DNA of 64,000 nt from Methanococcus maripaludis C5 (GCF_000016125.1 NC_009135.1:1178001-1242000); one strand, 5' to 3'; numbered from the stretch's first letter, positions 39,939 to 49,400 are shown. Notes: a model not told the origin generated them from the sequence alone. Numbers and translations are program-made.

Positions 39939-41969
39939 TTATTTCCATCTTCTTTTATATCCTGAAGATTTAGGTCTAAATACAACTACTGCACCACAAA
40001 GTAGAACAATAACTGTAAGCATTCCCCCGGGAACTGAAGTATTTATTTCTTCAGAGTATGGAATAAAAGACAGGTAATCGTTTATATCATCTAAGAAATC
40101 CGAAGCGAACAAAGAAATAAGTCCAAAAGCTACATCGTTTTTTTCTTCATATTCAGAAACAAGTATTTCAGCAGTATCTTCAGCACCGTAGTAGCATTTT
40201 TTTGAAGCTTCAAGATAATCGTTTGCTTCAACTTCGTAAAGATAAGCATTTGTTTTTGCTTCCCTTACTTCAGCAATATCATCAGTTTTTACACCGCTAA
40301 GCGAATCGATAGCAGCTTGATATTTTGTTGCTGCCATTTTTGCATATTTAACTCCAAGAGTAGAATCTTTAAGTTCACATTTATCTTGCCATTCTTCAGC
40401 TTCTTCTTTTTTATCGGAAAGTGTAGCAATATCTGACTCAAAGAGTGTTTTTATTGTACTCATTTCTGAAACTGAAATTAAGCCATCTTCTAAAAATTCA
40501 TCAATCTGTTCAGAGTGTTCAGCAGTAATTGATTCGTAATTACTTCTAACTGAAATCGAAGGTCTTGCAATATACCATACTGGATATGATTGATCTGCTT
40601 GGGTATCATAAATTTTACCTGTAACAAGCAAATAAGTATAGATTTCAACCGTGTCGTTATCCGCAGTATATGGAATTACCTTATCAACAATTCCATCTTC
40701 ATCAACATCAGGTATAGAAGCCCTTGAATCAAAAGATAAACTGCAAGTTCCATCCATGTGGTAATTTATGGCAACAAGTCTAAACCTTACATCTTGAATT
40801 TTTGAATCGTCTGAATACGGCAGTAAGTTTTTAGGATTATTTAATATATTAAACCTGAATCTTGCAGGGTTTTCGAATTCGTGAACCATTGTAGCATACA
40901 AAGGAACTACAAAGTTATTTACTGCACCATTTGAAGCAGTTTTGAAGGGAAATAATTCACTCCCGAATATTTCTTCAAATTCAGCACTTACACCGGATTC
41001 ATAACCGTTTACAGGGTGCTGACCGACATATATAAAATCATCAGCGTTTCTCGTTGTATAAATCGAGTCATAACCATATGATTCAGGCGGTTCTTTCCAT
41101 CTGGCGATATCATCTTTTGATTCCCATTCTTCATGTTCTACCATATCCCATGTAGCATATTCAACAGATTCTTCCCAAATGTAAATCGTATGGTCTATTT
41201 TTACCCTAACTTCAAAATCTTCAACTTCAGCATTTAAAATTGAGTTCATTTGAGAAACTGTAACGAGTCCACCATCAACAATTGAAGAAATTTCTTGATA
41301 GTTATCATCAGGGGCTTTTAAAATTCCTATAAATGTATGTGAGCTTGATTCTGAAGAAACATTCAAATCATCTAACACATACTGAGAAACCACGATATCT
41401 CCTTGAACGACCTGAAAAGTAACTCTCGTAATATTTGTATATCCTTTAATATCTAAAGAATAACTTTCTCCATCAACTTCTCCGGTTTTTTCTGATATTC
41501 CCTCTAAATCTGTTGAAATTCTCGGAGTTGTTACAGTAATTTGAACTGGAAATACTGAAGCACCGTGAATATTATTTGCAACTTTAAACTCTGAAAGAGT
41601 TAAACCGCCCTGTTTTTCTCCTGAAACAGAACAAATTTCAGGTTCTTGAGCAACAGCTTCCATAATATATTGAATTGATTCCATCATGTCTTCAGTTGCA
41701 GTTTGCTTATCTCCAAGTATATTAGTAACTGCTTGGTCTTCAGCTTCAGATTGATTCATTGTAGAAGCGTCTGAAGTTATATTTTCTTTTGCTCCAGTTG
41801 TAGGATCTACTACAAAATCACTATCTGCAATTAAATTTGAACGGTCAATAACGTAATTAATTAATGAACCTAACCAGTTATCACTTGTAAATTCAATGAG
41901 TGATGCATTAACCGGACACATTGAACCAAGTACACAAAAAATTAATAAAAGGGTTAGCTTTTTATTCAT
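39939..41969 (-). CDS. Large secreted protein anchored by C-terminal helix (element surface protein A)
   Basis: The 676-residue protein has a signal peptide (MNKKLTLLLIFCVLGSMCPVNA), a long acidic extracellular region with few Cys, a helical stretch near 520-620 (EEAEEWQDKCELKD ... TNAYLYEVEANDYLEASKKC) and a C-terminal transmembrane helix (GGMLTVIVLLCGAVVVFR) followed by basic residues. It is a type I membrane protein of unknown family. It is the last gene of the eleven-gene minus-strand operon; its start overlaps the previous stop (TAATG) after GGTGGT. A receptor-binding or spike-type role on a virion or conjugation surface is inference. Confidence 0.65.
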   Translation of the reverse strand: MNKKLTLLLIFCVLGSMCPVNASLIEFTSDNWLGSLINYVIDRSNLIADSDFVVDPTTGAKENITSDASTMNQSEAEDQAVTNILGDKQTATEDMMESIQYIMEAVAQEPEICSVSGEKQGGLTLSEFKVANNIHGASVFPVQITVTTPRISTDLEGISEKTGEVDGESYSLDIKGYTNITRVTFQVVQGDIVVSQYVLDDLNVSSESSSHTFIGILKAPDDNYQEISSIVDGGLVTVSQMNSILNAEVEDFEVRVKIDHTIYIWEESVEYATWDMVEHEEWESKDDIARWKEPPESYGYDSIYTTRNADDFIYVGQHPVNGYESGVSAEFEEIFGSELFPFKTASNGAVNNFVVPLYATMVHEFENPARFRFNILNNPKNLLPYSDDSKIQDVRFRLVAINYHMDGTCSLSFDSRASIPDVDEDGIVDKVIPYTADNDTVEIYTYLLVTGKIYDTQADQSYPVWYIARPSISVRSNYESITAEHSEQIDEFLEDGLISVSEMSTIKTLFESDIATLSDKKEEAEEWQDKCELKDSTLGVKYAKMAATKYQAAIDSLSGVKTDDIAEVREAKTNAYLYEVEANDYLEASKKCYYGAEDTAEILVSEYEEKNDVAFGLISLFASDFLDDINDYLSFIPYSEEINTSVPGGMLTVIVLLCGAVVVFRPKSSGYKRRWK

Positions 41970-44200
41970 TATTTACCACCCTTTTTACCGTCTTTTTTTA
42001 CAATCGGCTTTTTAATGGTTTTTAAAGGTTTTTTACCTTTTTTTCTTCCAAAGACCACATACAAACCTAAACCTGAAATAATTAAAATTCCTGCGATTTT
42101 GTAGTTATCATAAACCAAAGTAATTACTGTATCAATTATTCCATCATCTAAATCAATGAAAGGAATAAATGAACCACTTGAACCGATATTCAATATTACA
42201 CTATCTGAATAGATTTCAGTTAAACCGGATTCTTCTACCAGATAAACCTTCAAAGGTAGTGAATAGCTGTCATAGTCTAAACTATCAAGCAAGGTAAATG
42301 ACAGTGATTGAACTTTAGAACTTCCTGGAGAAATTGAAAAATCTACTTTTGTAGAATTAACTAAAGGAGTTCCTTCAATCGTTAATCTGTAATATTGGGG
42401 TTCTGAAAATGGGTTTTCAATACTTACGGTTACAGTTCCAGTACTTCCTTCACTTGCAGTAATTGTTTTTGTTGTCAAAGAAACAGGATTAGCCACATTT
42501 ACATCAATGTAAGTGTTGATTAAATCCCCTGATTGAATGTAAAGTTTGTAATCTCCGGTTTCTTCAAAGTCGATATTGAATTTATGAGTTTCAAAACCTT
42601 CAAGCGTATATGAATCAGAATAGATTATATTTTCATCTGAATCTTCAACTTTTATAGTAACAGTTCTTGTTTCCCCTTCAGTTTCAATAACTGTTAAAGA
42701 ATTACTTCCAATACACCAGTTAGGAACTGTTAAAGAGAGTGGAAGTCTTACTATTTCGTAATCAATTGTAGTATCTGTTACAAACTCCGTACCAATTGAA
42801 TTATAACCTGTAACCCTTACAGCTAAACTATTTGTACCTAAAATAGTTCCAGAATTAATTTTTACATTTACTGTTTTTGCATTTGTAAGGTCATCAAGTA
42901 AATAATAACTATCCTGTTTTGAAATTTGAACATTTGAAGAATCCCTGACATCTAAAACTTCCTGACCTGTCAAGTATAACTTAACACCGTAAGCATTATC
43001 GTTTGGTTCAATGTTTAGTGCGATATTCACTTCAGAATTTGAATAAGTTGTAATTTCGACAGGAGTATTTGAAATTTTAAAAAATACTGATTCAGGGTAC
43101 ATTCTAACAGATATTTCTTCAGTAATGTTACTTACTGTAAAAGATTCTGTTTCATTCCAAAAACCCGATTTAACGAATGTAAATTCATACGTTCCATCAA
43201 GAACATCTAATAAATCCCCATCTGAATAATTATTAAAAAATGTTCCATTTTTATAAACGCTTACATCAGTCAATCCACCTTCTGAATATTCAATACTCAA
43301 AGGAATAGACCTAAAAGGTAATTGCATTGTATAATCTTCATCCATAACCACAGATTCAGTATATGTAAATCCATCTTTTTCAACTGTTATTTCATGTGTT
43401 CCAGTTGCAAATTGAATTATATCCCCATCATCAAACGTTCCTAATAAATTATCCCCATCATAAACATTAAAATCGTTTACAACAGATTCAAACGTTATAT
43501 AGTACAGTTCAGGCGGTGCAATCATTGTATAGATACTTGAATAACTTGAAGTTGAATCATAAACGAAATTTCCAAAGATAACCACAGTATAGGTCATTCG
43601 GGAAACATAACTCGAACCATCAAGAACTAAACGCAAATCGTTAGTTATTGCAGATGTGGGAGTTTTAAACACAGGAGTCGTACAGGCTACATCGTGGGAA
43701 GTATGAATCATATTTCCGTTTAGATAAATATCGTCCCCCGAAAATTGACCGTGATTAGGAAAGAGCATCATGTAAAACGTTTCAGGAACTGTTGTATTGA
43801 TGTAAATATGATCCTCGACATAATCCCCACCAAGGTCGTAACTCCAAACACCTTTTAACAGCCCATACGGTGAGTATTGACCATTTATATATGGCGAAAA
43901 CTCCCCATTGAACGGAATTTGTAGGTAATCTGCACTAATATAATTACAGAATCGACCTAAATCTTTTTCCGAAGCAAAATAAATTGTGTTTCCATCTACA
44001 CCAGTAACAACAGGCAGATAAGCAACAAAATCTATATTTTCAATAATTGTTATCGTTGCTTCCGTAGTCATGGCACTATCGTCCAGTACAACACAGTAAC
44101 TAGACGGAGTACAGGTTTCGGGAACCGTCAAATATTCCGCATTTACGGAACCCATTACACCCAGTAAGAATAGTAAAAAAAGAAGAAAGTGTTTTTTCAT
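41969..44200 (-). CDS. Large secreted PEGA-repeat protein with C-terminal anchor (element surface protein B)
   Basis: The 743-residue protein has a signal peptide (MKKHFLLFLLFLLGVMGSVNA), a beta-rich N-terminal domain with four Cys, two PEGA-like repeats (VYDGDNLLGTFDDGDIIQFA and VYKNGTFFNNYSDGDLLDV), Ig-like beta domains, and a C-terminal helix (IAGILIISGLGLYVVFG) followed by a lysine-rich tail. It is clearly a surface-exposed adhesin-like protein. GTGATT precedes the ATG. PEGA units also occur in the next upstream gene, so the two proteins are probably partners or share ancestry. Confidence 0.7.
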   Translation of the reverse strand: MKKHFLLFLLFLLGVMGSVNAEYLTVPETCTPSSYCVVLDDSAMTTEATITIIENIDFVAYLPVVTGVDGNTIYFASEKDLGRFCNYISADYLQIPFNGEFSPYINGQYSPYGLLKGVWSYDLGGDYVEDHIYINTTVPETFYMMLFPNHGQFSGDDIYLNGNMIHTSHDVACTTPVFKTPTSAITNDLRLVLDGSSYVSRMTYTVVIFGNFVYDSTSSYSSIYTMIAPPELYYITFESVVNDFNVYDGDNLLGTFDDGDIIQFATGTHEITVEKDGFTYTESVVMDEDYTMQLPFRSIPLSIEYSEGGLTDVSVYKNGTFFNNYSDGDLLDVLDGTYEFTFVKSGFWNETESFTVSNITEEISVRMYPESVFFKISNTPVEITTYSNSEVNIALNIEPNDNAYGVKLYLTGQEVLDVRDSSNVQISKQDSYYLLDDLTNAKTVNVKINSGTILGTNSLAVRVTGYNSIGTEFVTDTTIDYEIVRLPLSLTVPNWCIGSNSLTVIETEGETRTVTIKVEDSDENIIYSDSYTLEGFETHKFNIDFEETGDYKLYIQSGDLINTYIDVNVANPVSLTTKTITASEGSTGTVTVSIENPFSEPQYYRLTIEGTPLVNSTKVDFSISPGSSKVQSLSFTLLDSLDYDSYSLPLKVYLVEESGLTEIYSDSVILNIGSSGSFIPFIDLDDGIIDTVITLVYDNYKIAGILIISGLGLYVVFGRKKGKKPLKTIKKPIVKKDGKKGGK

Positions 44201-44215
44201 TTTTGAATCACTTCC

Positions 44216-44929
44216 TTATTTCCTGTTAAATCCTTTTCCTTTTGGCATATTGCCGATAAGTGCTACAATGAATACAACTGCAATTAAACCAAAGAATACT
44301 TTATTTTCAGTAAAAATATCTACAATATCATCGCCTTCAGCGTAAGCAATCAATATTGCAGTTTGAACATCTTCGGTTTCTTCAGTTGTTGTAGTTGTAG
44401 TATTTTCTTCTTCAGTTTCTTCTACAATTTCAGACATTGAAACGTTAATTTCAGTAACTCCTGGAACTGTGAGGTTCATTGAAACGTTTTCATATCCTGT
44501 TTTTGAGAAAGTTAAGTAGTACGTACCGTATGTAAGGCTTAATACTTGTGAAGTGTTATCGTAAGTACCTAAAAGTACGCCATCTTCGTAAACATCGCAT
44601 TCTTCAACGTTTGCGTTAATTTGTACTACGTATTCAGTTAATTCAAGTGTAACGTTACATTCAGTTGCTACAGTTGGGTCTACTTCAACAGTTTCGTTAT
44701 CATAGTATTCTTTAACGAGGGTAATGTTTTGAGCTTCATCTGTTATATTCAAAACACCTGAATCGTTAATTGTACCAAGTAAAGTATCATCTGAAGAATA
44801 AACTTCAATTTCGTTAATTCCATTCGTATTAAAAGTTACATCGGTAGCACAAGCTGGTAACACGCAAGAGAATAAAACCATTGTAACTACAAGAATTTTT
44901 TTCAAATTTTCTTTCATTTCTTTAAACAC
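44216..44929 (-). CDS. Secreted PEGA-domain protein with C-terminal anchor
   Basis: The 237-residue protein has a signal peptide (ILVVTMVLFSCVLPACA), two or three PEGA-like units (VYSSDDTLLGTINDSGVLNI, VYEDGVLLGTYDNTSQVLS), a Thr/Glu-rich stalk (EEENTTTTTTEETEDV) and a C-terminal transmembrane helix ending in basic residues. Start is a GTG at 44929, five bases after GAGGTGA; the ATG at 44917 is 17 bases from that site. The stalk and anchor suit a short surface fibre. Function beyond surface display is unknown. Confidence 0.65.
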   Translation of the reverse strand: MFKEMKENLKKILVVTMVLFSCVLPACATDVTFNTNGINEIEVYSSDDTLLGTINDSGVLNITDEAQNITLVKEYYDNETVEVDPTVATECNVTLELTEYVVQINANVEECDVYEDGVLLGTYDNTSQVLSLTYGTYYLTFSKTGYENVSMNLTVPGVTEINVSMSEIVEETEEENTTTTTTEETEDVQTAILIAYAEGDDIVDIFTENKVFFGLIAVVFIVALIGNMPKGKGFNRK

Positions 44930-44941
44930 AATTATCACCTC

Positions 44942-45322
44942 TTAATCTCTCATAGCAATTGCAAAGTATAGTACACCAGTAAACGCTAACGCAATCAACT
45001 GATATTCTGGAATCATTAAAGCTTCAACCTGAAGGTATCCAAAGACATACATTATTACTAATAAAAATGCAATTCCAAGACCTTCGACACCTGAAATATT
45101 TTTACTTTGTTTGAAGTTCCTTTTTCCTGAAATCAGGACAACAAACATACACCCGATTTCAACGAGTACAGCAGTCCAGAAATCAGCAATAAACGTATTC
45201 TGTAAGTAAATAATATCAACCATTACCGCAGTTCCGAGTAATGCAAAGAGAAACTCAAGCCAGGAAACTCTCCCATTTCCGGCAAATTTAATTTTTTGTT
45301 TTGAAAAATCCATTTTTTGCAA
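44942..45322 (-). CDS. Four-helix membrane protein
   Basis: The 126-residue protein has four hydrophobic helices after a basic start (FSKQKIKFAGNGRVSW). The start is taken as the TTG at 45322, four bases after AGGTGT; an ATG lies nine bases further in. It belongs to the operon run with gaps of about ten bases. Unrecognised family; a small integral component of a membrane assembly. Confidence 0.6.
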   Translation of the reverse strand: MQKMDFSKQKIKFAGNGRVSWLEFLFALLGTAVMVDIIYLQNTFIADFWTAVLVEIGCMFVVLISGKRNFKQSKNISGVEGLGIAFLLVIMYVFGYLQVEALMIPEYQLIALAFTGVLYFAIAMRD

Positions 45323-45331
45323 AATTACACC

Positions 45332-45739
45332 TCATTTTCCACCATAACATAATGACAGGGCAGTTATATCAATTAATAAATAAACAAATCCGGCAGGAAT
45401 ATTCGCAAACGCATCAATACCTGGTAACGTCATTGTTACAAAAGTTATTACTGGCTGACTTAAGGTCAAAGCTTCAAGAAGGATACCTAAAAATCCACCT
45501 GCACCTTTTCTGAATGATGTAAAAAACAAAATCATACAAGTTGCAAGAATCCCTAAAGTACCGCCCATTTGGAAAACAGCACCTATAAGATTACCAATTA
45601 TTGGAATTGCAGAAACGGCTACAAATCCACCATTTACTAAAGACATTCCAATCCCAACAAACAACAAAAGAACTCTAAAGTTTCCAAAACGAGACCTTCC
45701 ATAGTTCCGATATGTTGGATTTCCACCACCATAGCCCAA
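45332..45739 (-). CDS. Glycine-rich multi-helix membrane protein
   Basis: The 135-residue protein starts MGYGGGNPTYRNYGRSR, a positively charged Gly/Tyr-rich cytoplasmic segment, followed by four hydrophobic helices. The TTG start at 45739 has a full GGAGGTGA four bases before it. No family recognised. Small hydrophobic proteins with a basic N-terminus in such operons are candidates for a membrane-embedded coat or pore protein, but this is inference. Confidence 0.6.
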   Translation of the reverse strand: MGYGGGNPTYRNYGRSRFGNFRVLLLFVGIGMSLVNGGFVAVSAIPIIGNLIGAVFQMGGTLGILATCMILFFTSFRKGAGGFLGILLEALTLSQPVITFVTMTLPGIDAFANIPAGFVYLLIDITALSLCYGGK

Positions 45740-45743
45740 AATT

Positions 45744-46016
45744 TCACCTCCAACCTTTCTTTTTATAATTTGAATTGTAATTAGAATTATAATTGTTGTA
45801 TCCCCTTTGTCTTAATTTTATAGACCAGAGAATTCCTATAATTATTAAAGAAAAACCGAATACCGTTGTAATCTGTTCAGGAGTGCAGTATTCTGAAAGC
45901 GTTGGCAACAGGGAACAAGCCCATTCTATAAAATTATCCTGAAGGTACGTTGAATTGACATATACACCCCCAACAATAATTAACAAACTTGAAAAGAAAC
46001 CGAGTCTAATCCTCAA
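45744..46016 (-). CDS. Small two-helix membrane protein with Asn/Tyr-rich tail
   Basis: The 90-residue protein has two hydrophobic helices (about 4-21 and 50-68) around a short external loop with two Cys, and a tail of YNNYNSNYNSNY ending in basic residues. The size and two-helix plan resemble major coat proteins of spindle-shaped archaeal viruses, a comparison of shape only. The start is a TTG at 46016, nine bases after GGTGG. It is the first gene after the 165-base gap in the operon, so it may be expressed from its own promoter at a high level. Confidence 0.5.
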   Translation of the reverse strand: MRIRLGFFSSLLIIVGGVYVNSTYLQDNFIEWACSLLPTLSEYCTPEQITTVFGFSLIIIGILWSIKLRQRGYNNYNSNYNSNYKKKGWR

Positions 46017-46181
46017 ATATTACAACCACCTTTAATTTTAATCAAATATTTAACTACAATTAAAATAGAGCGTGGAATGTATAAAAACGCTATTAAAATA
46101 CGCCAATAAGTCGAATAAACCAATAAATGAATAAAACTAATAAATTAATACGTGAATAAATGAATAAATTTAAAAAAAGTA
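46017..46181 (-). promoter_or_regulatory. Intra-operon gap with candidate promoter
   Basis: The only sizeable gap in the surface operon is 165 bases long and very AT-rich, with AATAAATGAATAAA-type short repeats. On the minus strand TTTTTATAC near 46080 could serve as a TATA box for the genes from 46016 onward. Confidence 0.3.
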
Positions 46182-46817
46182 TTAAGATGAAAATATAACA
46201 TCTACAAGCTCATCAAATTCTTTAAACCTTGTATCGTGTTCATCATCCTTAAATTGGCTATAAAATTCAACACTTGGAGCTTCAACACCAATATTTATAC
46301 CCATTACAGAAATAGTTCCTTTTCTTAACACATAAGCTTCAATAAAGAAAGCTCTACCGTCTTTATCTAAAAGCGATAAATCAGGGGTAGTTGCAATAAT
46401 AAGAGGAACAACAGTTCTTACCATCTGCAAAATCTTCGCAAATGCTTTATTTATTTTAGTTGCTCCATCCCTTTTATAGAAGTATTTAGCGATATCATCA
46501 ATAAATACGATATCTAAATCCCTTCTACCTTTTAATTTTTCAAAGTCGGCTTTTGTTTTGATAAATACGGATTTTAAACCTAATTTTTTACATTCTTCAT
46601 GCATTGCAATTAAGTGAGTAGTCTTAAAAGAACCACGTTTTCCATCGATACAGATTGAAATATGTTCTTTTTCAGGTCTATACATATCTACAAGTTCAAG
46701 TATAGATATTTCCGAATCTGAAAAATCAATTTCTACATCAAAACCTAAACTTTTTGCAAGAGTATGCTCTTTCATCAAACTTAAATCGTATTCACCATAT
46801 AAAGCCGAATTAACCAT
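46182..46817 (-). CDS. P-loop ATPase of the element (packaging/assembly type)
   Basis: The 211-residue protein has a Walker A loop GKRGSFKTT (near residue 59) and a Walker B IVFIDDIAKYF (about 104-114), then VPLIIATTPDL, a sensor-like strand. It has no membrane segment. It sits among membrane proteins, as do the ATPases of archaeal viruses and of pT26-2-like plasmids, where they are thought to power DNA packaging or assembly. Its start overlaps the preceding stop (TAATG). It is the only enzyme recognisable in this operon. Confidence 0.65.
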   Translation of the reverse strand: MVNSALYGEYDLSLMKEHTLAKSLGFDVEIDFSDSEISILELVDMYRPEKEHISICIDGKRGSFKTTHLIAMHEECKKLGLKSVFIKTKADFEKLKGRRDLDIVFIDDIAKYFYKRDGATKINKAFAKILQMVRTVVPLIIATTPDLSLLDKDGRAFFIEAYVLRKGTISVMGINIGVEAPSVEFYSQFKDDEHDTRFKEFDELVDVIFSS

Positions 46818-47086
46818 TATTTCGTTTCCTCTTTCATTCTTTCATTTTCAAGTGCTGAAATAAAGCTCTTAAATGAGTTTTTATCCCCTGTTGCTTTTAT
46901 ATATATCGGGTAAAGTTCGGGTTTTAAAGAAACGAGTCTTCTAAGTCGGTTAGCCATCCATATTGTTCTAATTTTTTTACTCACTTTTGCCATCGCAGAC
47001 ATTAAAATATCGTTATCTCTTGAAACATATTCAAAGGACATAAAACTATTGACCAGTATTTTCAGTTCCATCTCCGTCAGGCTCAT
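46817..47086 (-). CDS. Small basic protein upstream of the ATPase
   Basis: The product of about 89 residues (MSLTEMELKILVNSFMSFEY ...) is basic and helical, with IRTIWMANRLRRLVSLKPE in the middle. I begin at the ATG at 47086, after AGGATGATATT; another start at 47104 is possible. Its first 41 bases overlap the end of the gene upstream and its stop overlaps the ATPase start, so it is translationally coupled on both sides. It may be a DNA-binding or adaptor partner of the ATPase. Confidence 0.55.
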   Translation of the reverse strand: MSLTEMELKILVNSFMSFEYVSRDNDILMSAMAKVSKKIRTIWMANRLRRLVSLKPELYPIYIKATGDKNSFKSFISALENERMKEETK

Positions 47087-48497
47087 TAATATCATCCTTT
47101 TCATCTTTTTTGAATATGTCTATTCCTTTATCAAAGAAATCTTCAATATCTCCGAGAATGTCTGTTGCATTTTCCATTGCGAGAGGGTTTAAATCTCTTG
47201 CAATTTTCTCAACTGCCACAGCCGTAAACTCCTGAGCTTTAATTGATTTTTGATATTTTTCATTATAGAACTTTTTAGCCCAGTTATTAACTTCTTCGGC
47301 AATTGTTTCAAGGTTATCGTGTAAAAATATTGATTCAGCAACCGTTTTATTCATTATTTTACTGAAATCTATTGTTACAACCCCGTGAATCCTTCCAAAA
47401 TAATCTTTTACCCAATCAACGAATTTTTCAAACCATGTTAAAATCCTGTTGATTGCAGTTGATTCATTGTAAACTTTTTCTTCAGTATCGTGAAGCTCAA
47501 ATGAAGTAACTTCATAAAGGTCTTCAAGGTTTCCAGTCATTGGATTTATATACTTAGTAGCGTTTACGTGTGGCATTCTCAAAACCCTAATTTTTCCATC
47601 ATCCCATCGAACACGAGCAATATCTCTTTCCCAAGATACAGGAAGGATTTTAATATCTCTCATGTTACTTTTAAAATTCATGTACCAAATGTTGATGTAT
47701 TCGGGCTTGGAAAGCTTAAAACCTAACGAATAACCGATTATTAAAGCTAATGGGTATATCCAGTTGAAATAAGATATTAAATAAAGCAAGTTCCAGTTTG
47801 AGAAATCAAAAAACGGCAATTTTAAAACAAATTTCCATTTTTCAATCGTTAATACTTCGTACATACTGAAAGGTAAGCCATATTTAATTGAAAGCATTGC
47901 AGCAATTAACCCTACAAAGCCCAAAATTAAAACATAACAGCCTTGTTTCCAGTAATCAATTAACATTCTTTTATAAAGCAGTTCTTTAATTGTTAATTGT
48001 CCAAATACTACCAAAAAGGCAAATAAAAAACCGGACTGAAGACTTAGAAACCCTAAAGCATTTGATGAAGCAATATAGAATTTCTGCTGCAAAGTTAAAG
48101 GAGTTGCAAACTCTTTTACAATTGCCATGTTTCCACCCTCTTTCCAAAACACAAAACAGAAACGACCCGATTTTAATTGAACTGAGTGAAATTCTTTATA
48201 GTTCCTTCCGGGGTCTAAAGTAATCTCGGTATTCCTTTTAGAATAAATATCATATGCGGTCATTGTAACAGAGTGAGAATTTGAGTTATAAATCTCAAAG
48301 TTAAGCTCTTTTGTAGTTGTATTATACTTAAAAGAAACTATATCACAGCCGTCTACCGTGTAAATATCACTTCCTGAAGAATCAGTAAAAGAATTTAAAG
48401 CTTCATAACTTGAAACATCTGAATAGTCTTCTCCTTCATCTGCTGTAACATTTGGGATAAAACAGAGTATTATTAAAAATAATAATTTAAGCTTCAT
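47046..48497 (-). CDS. Polytopic membrane protein with secreted N-terminal and large cytoplasmic C-terminal domains
   Basis: The 483-residue protein has a signal peptide (MKLKLLFLIILCFIPNVTA), an external domain to about 125, three or four transmembrane helices (about 140-265, including GFLFAFLVVFGQL and YVLILGFVGLIAAML) and a 200-residue cytoplasmic domain ending in an acidic tail. The start is the ATG at 48497 (TTGGAG upstream). It is a candidate platform or channel linking the ATPase to the surface proteins. No family recognised. Confidence 0.6.
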   Translation of the reverse strand: MKLKLLFLIILCFIPNVTADEGEDYSDVSSYEALNSFTDSSGSDIYTVDGCDIVSFKYNTTTKELNFEIYNSNSHSVTMTAYDIYSKRNTEITLDPGRNYKEFHSVQLKSGRFCFVFWKEGGNMAIVKEFATPLTLQQKFYIASSNALGFLSLQSGFLFAFLVVFGQLTIKELLYKRMLIDYWKQGCYVLILGFVGLIAAMLSIKYGLPFSMYEVLTIEKWKFVLKLPFFDFSNWNLLYLISYFNWIYPLALIIGYSLGFKLSKPEYINIWYMNFKSNMRDIKILPVSWERDIARVRWDDGKIRVLRMPHVNATKYINPMTGNLEDLYEVTSFELHDTEEKVYNESTAINRILTWFEKFVDWVKDYFGRIHGVVTIDFSKIMNKTVAESIFLHDNLETIAEEVNNWAKKFYNEKYQKSIKAQEFTAVAVEKIARDLNPLAMENATDILGDIEDFFDKGIDIFKKDEKDDINEPDGDGTENTGQ

Positions 48498-48828
48498 TTT
48501 CCCAATCTCCAAGAGGATTTAAATCATACTTTGAGGATTTTTGAGAAATCATTCTAAAAGTACACTCTCCTGCTTTTTTTATTAATCGAAATCCTAATAC
48601 GTATCTTTTTCTTGTTTCAATTCCAACTGAAACAGTTACATCGATATCGTCAGAATCGTAAGTAATTTTAGCTTGGTCTAAAATATCCTCAATCGAGTTC
48701 TCAATGTTGCAGGAATCCTTTAAATATCTTATTCTACTTTCAGCAAGTTCTTTTAGCTTATCATTTACATGGTAAACGCTCTTGTCTTCAAGGATTTCTT
48801 TATTTTGAACTTTAGGTACGAATATCAT
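48487..48828 (-). CDS. Unknown small protein of the surface operon
   Basis: The 113-residue protein starts MIFVPKVQNKEILEDK at the ATG at 48828, after GAGTGA. A longer frame to 48924 only overlaps the upstream gene. It is soluble, mixed alpha/beta, and has one Cys pair (NIENS preceded by Cys and ECTF). Stop overlaps the next gene's start region. Function unknown. Confidence 0.55.
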   Translation of the reverse strand: MIFVPKVQNKEILEDKSVYHVNDKLKELAESRIRYLKDSCNIENSIEDILDQAKITYDSDDIDVTVSVGIETRKRYVLGFRLIKKAGECTFRMISQKSSKYDLNPLGDWENEA

Positions 48829-48832
48829 GTTT

Positions 48833-49174
48833 TCACTCGATAACTTCGACATTCTCAACGGTAAGACCATTTCGGTATGCCAGAACAATTTTATCGACCA
48901 TAATAGAGTTATCATCTTCGTCAAACAAAGATAATTCTTCAGAAGTGCCGTCAGAATAAGTTACACGTACTTCAGAAAACACAAGGTCGTTATCTTTTCG
49001 GTACTTTCGGTATTCAAGCCACGAAAAAAAGCCAAGAAGACAGATACCGATAATAAAAAAACAAATGTATTCGATAACAGAGGTTTTAAGGAAAATGCCG
49101 CAAATATACCCCACTATAATGTAAACTAAAAAGAAAGGAATATTTTTTCTTTTGATTGAATTAATAGTTTCCAT
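48833..49174 (-). CDS. Two-helix membrane protein, first gene of the surface operon
   Basis: The 113-residue protein has two close hydrophobic helices (about 13-30 and 34-53) and a cytoplasmic beta-rich domain (VRVTYSDGTSEELSLFDEDD ... VLAYRNGLTVENVEV). Two ATGs are adjacent; the second (49174) is four bases from GGTGA and is preferred. A minus-strand promoter with TTTAAAA near 49227-49234 would give a leader of about 30 bases. Confidence 0.55.
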   Translation of the reverse strand: METINSIKRKNIPFFLVYIIVGYICGIFLKTSVIEYICFFIIGICLLGFFSWLEYRKYRKDNDLVFSEVRVTYSDGTSEELSLFDEDDNSIMVDKIVLAYRNGLTVENVEVIE

Positions 49175-49275
49175 CATTTCACCATTAAGTTTTTTTATAG
49201 CTTGAATTTACAAATCATTCGTTTTTTAAATCCGGTTGTGAATTTAAACTTAATTTTGTTCACATTTACAAAAAA

Positions 49276-49400
49276 TATAAATATTAATTTTACAAATGTT
49301 TAATTAGTCCTGTTTTAGCATTATTGGATTATTGTGGACCTCAAAGTTGAAAACGTTTAAAATCAATATTATACCCCAAACAGGACTCCTGTTTTCAGCT
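49276..49400 (+). ncRNA. RNA unit R1: TATA box and long stem
   Basis: TATAAATA at 49276-49283 is followed 26 bases from its centre by AGTCCTGTTT (49306-49315), which pairs perfectly with AAACAGGACT (49378-49387). The enclosed 62 bases are AT-rich. No open frame is supported. The TCCTG stem motif recurs in unit R5. Confidence 0.5.
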
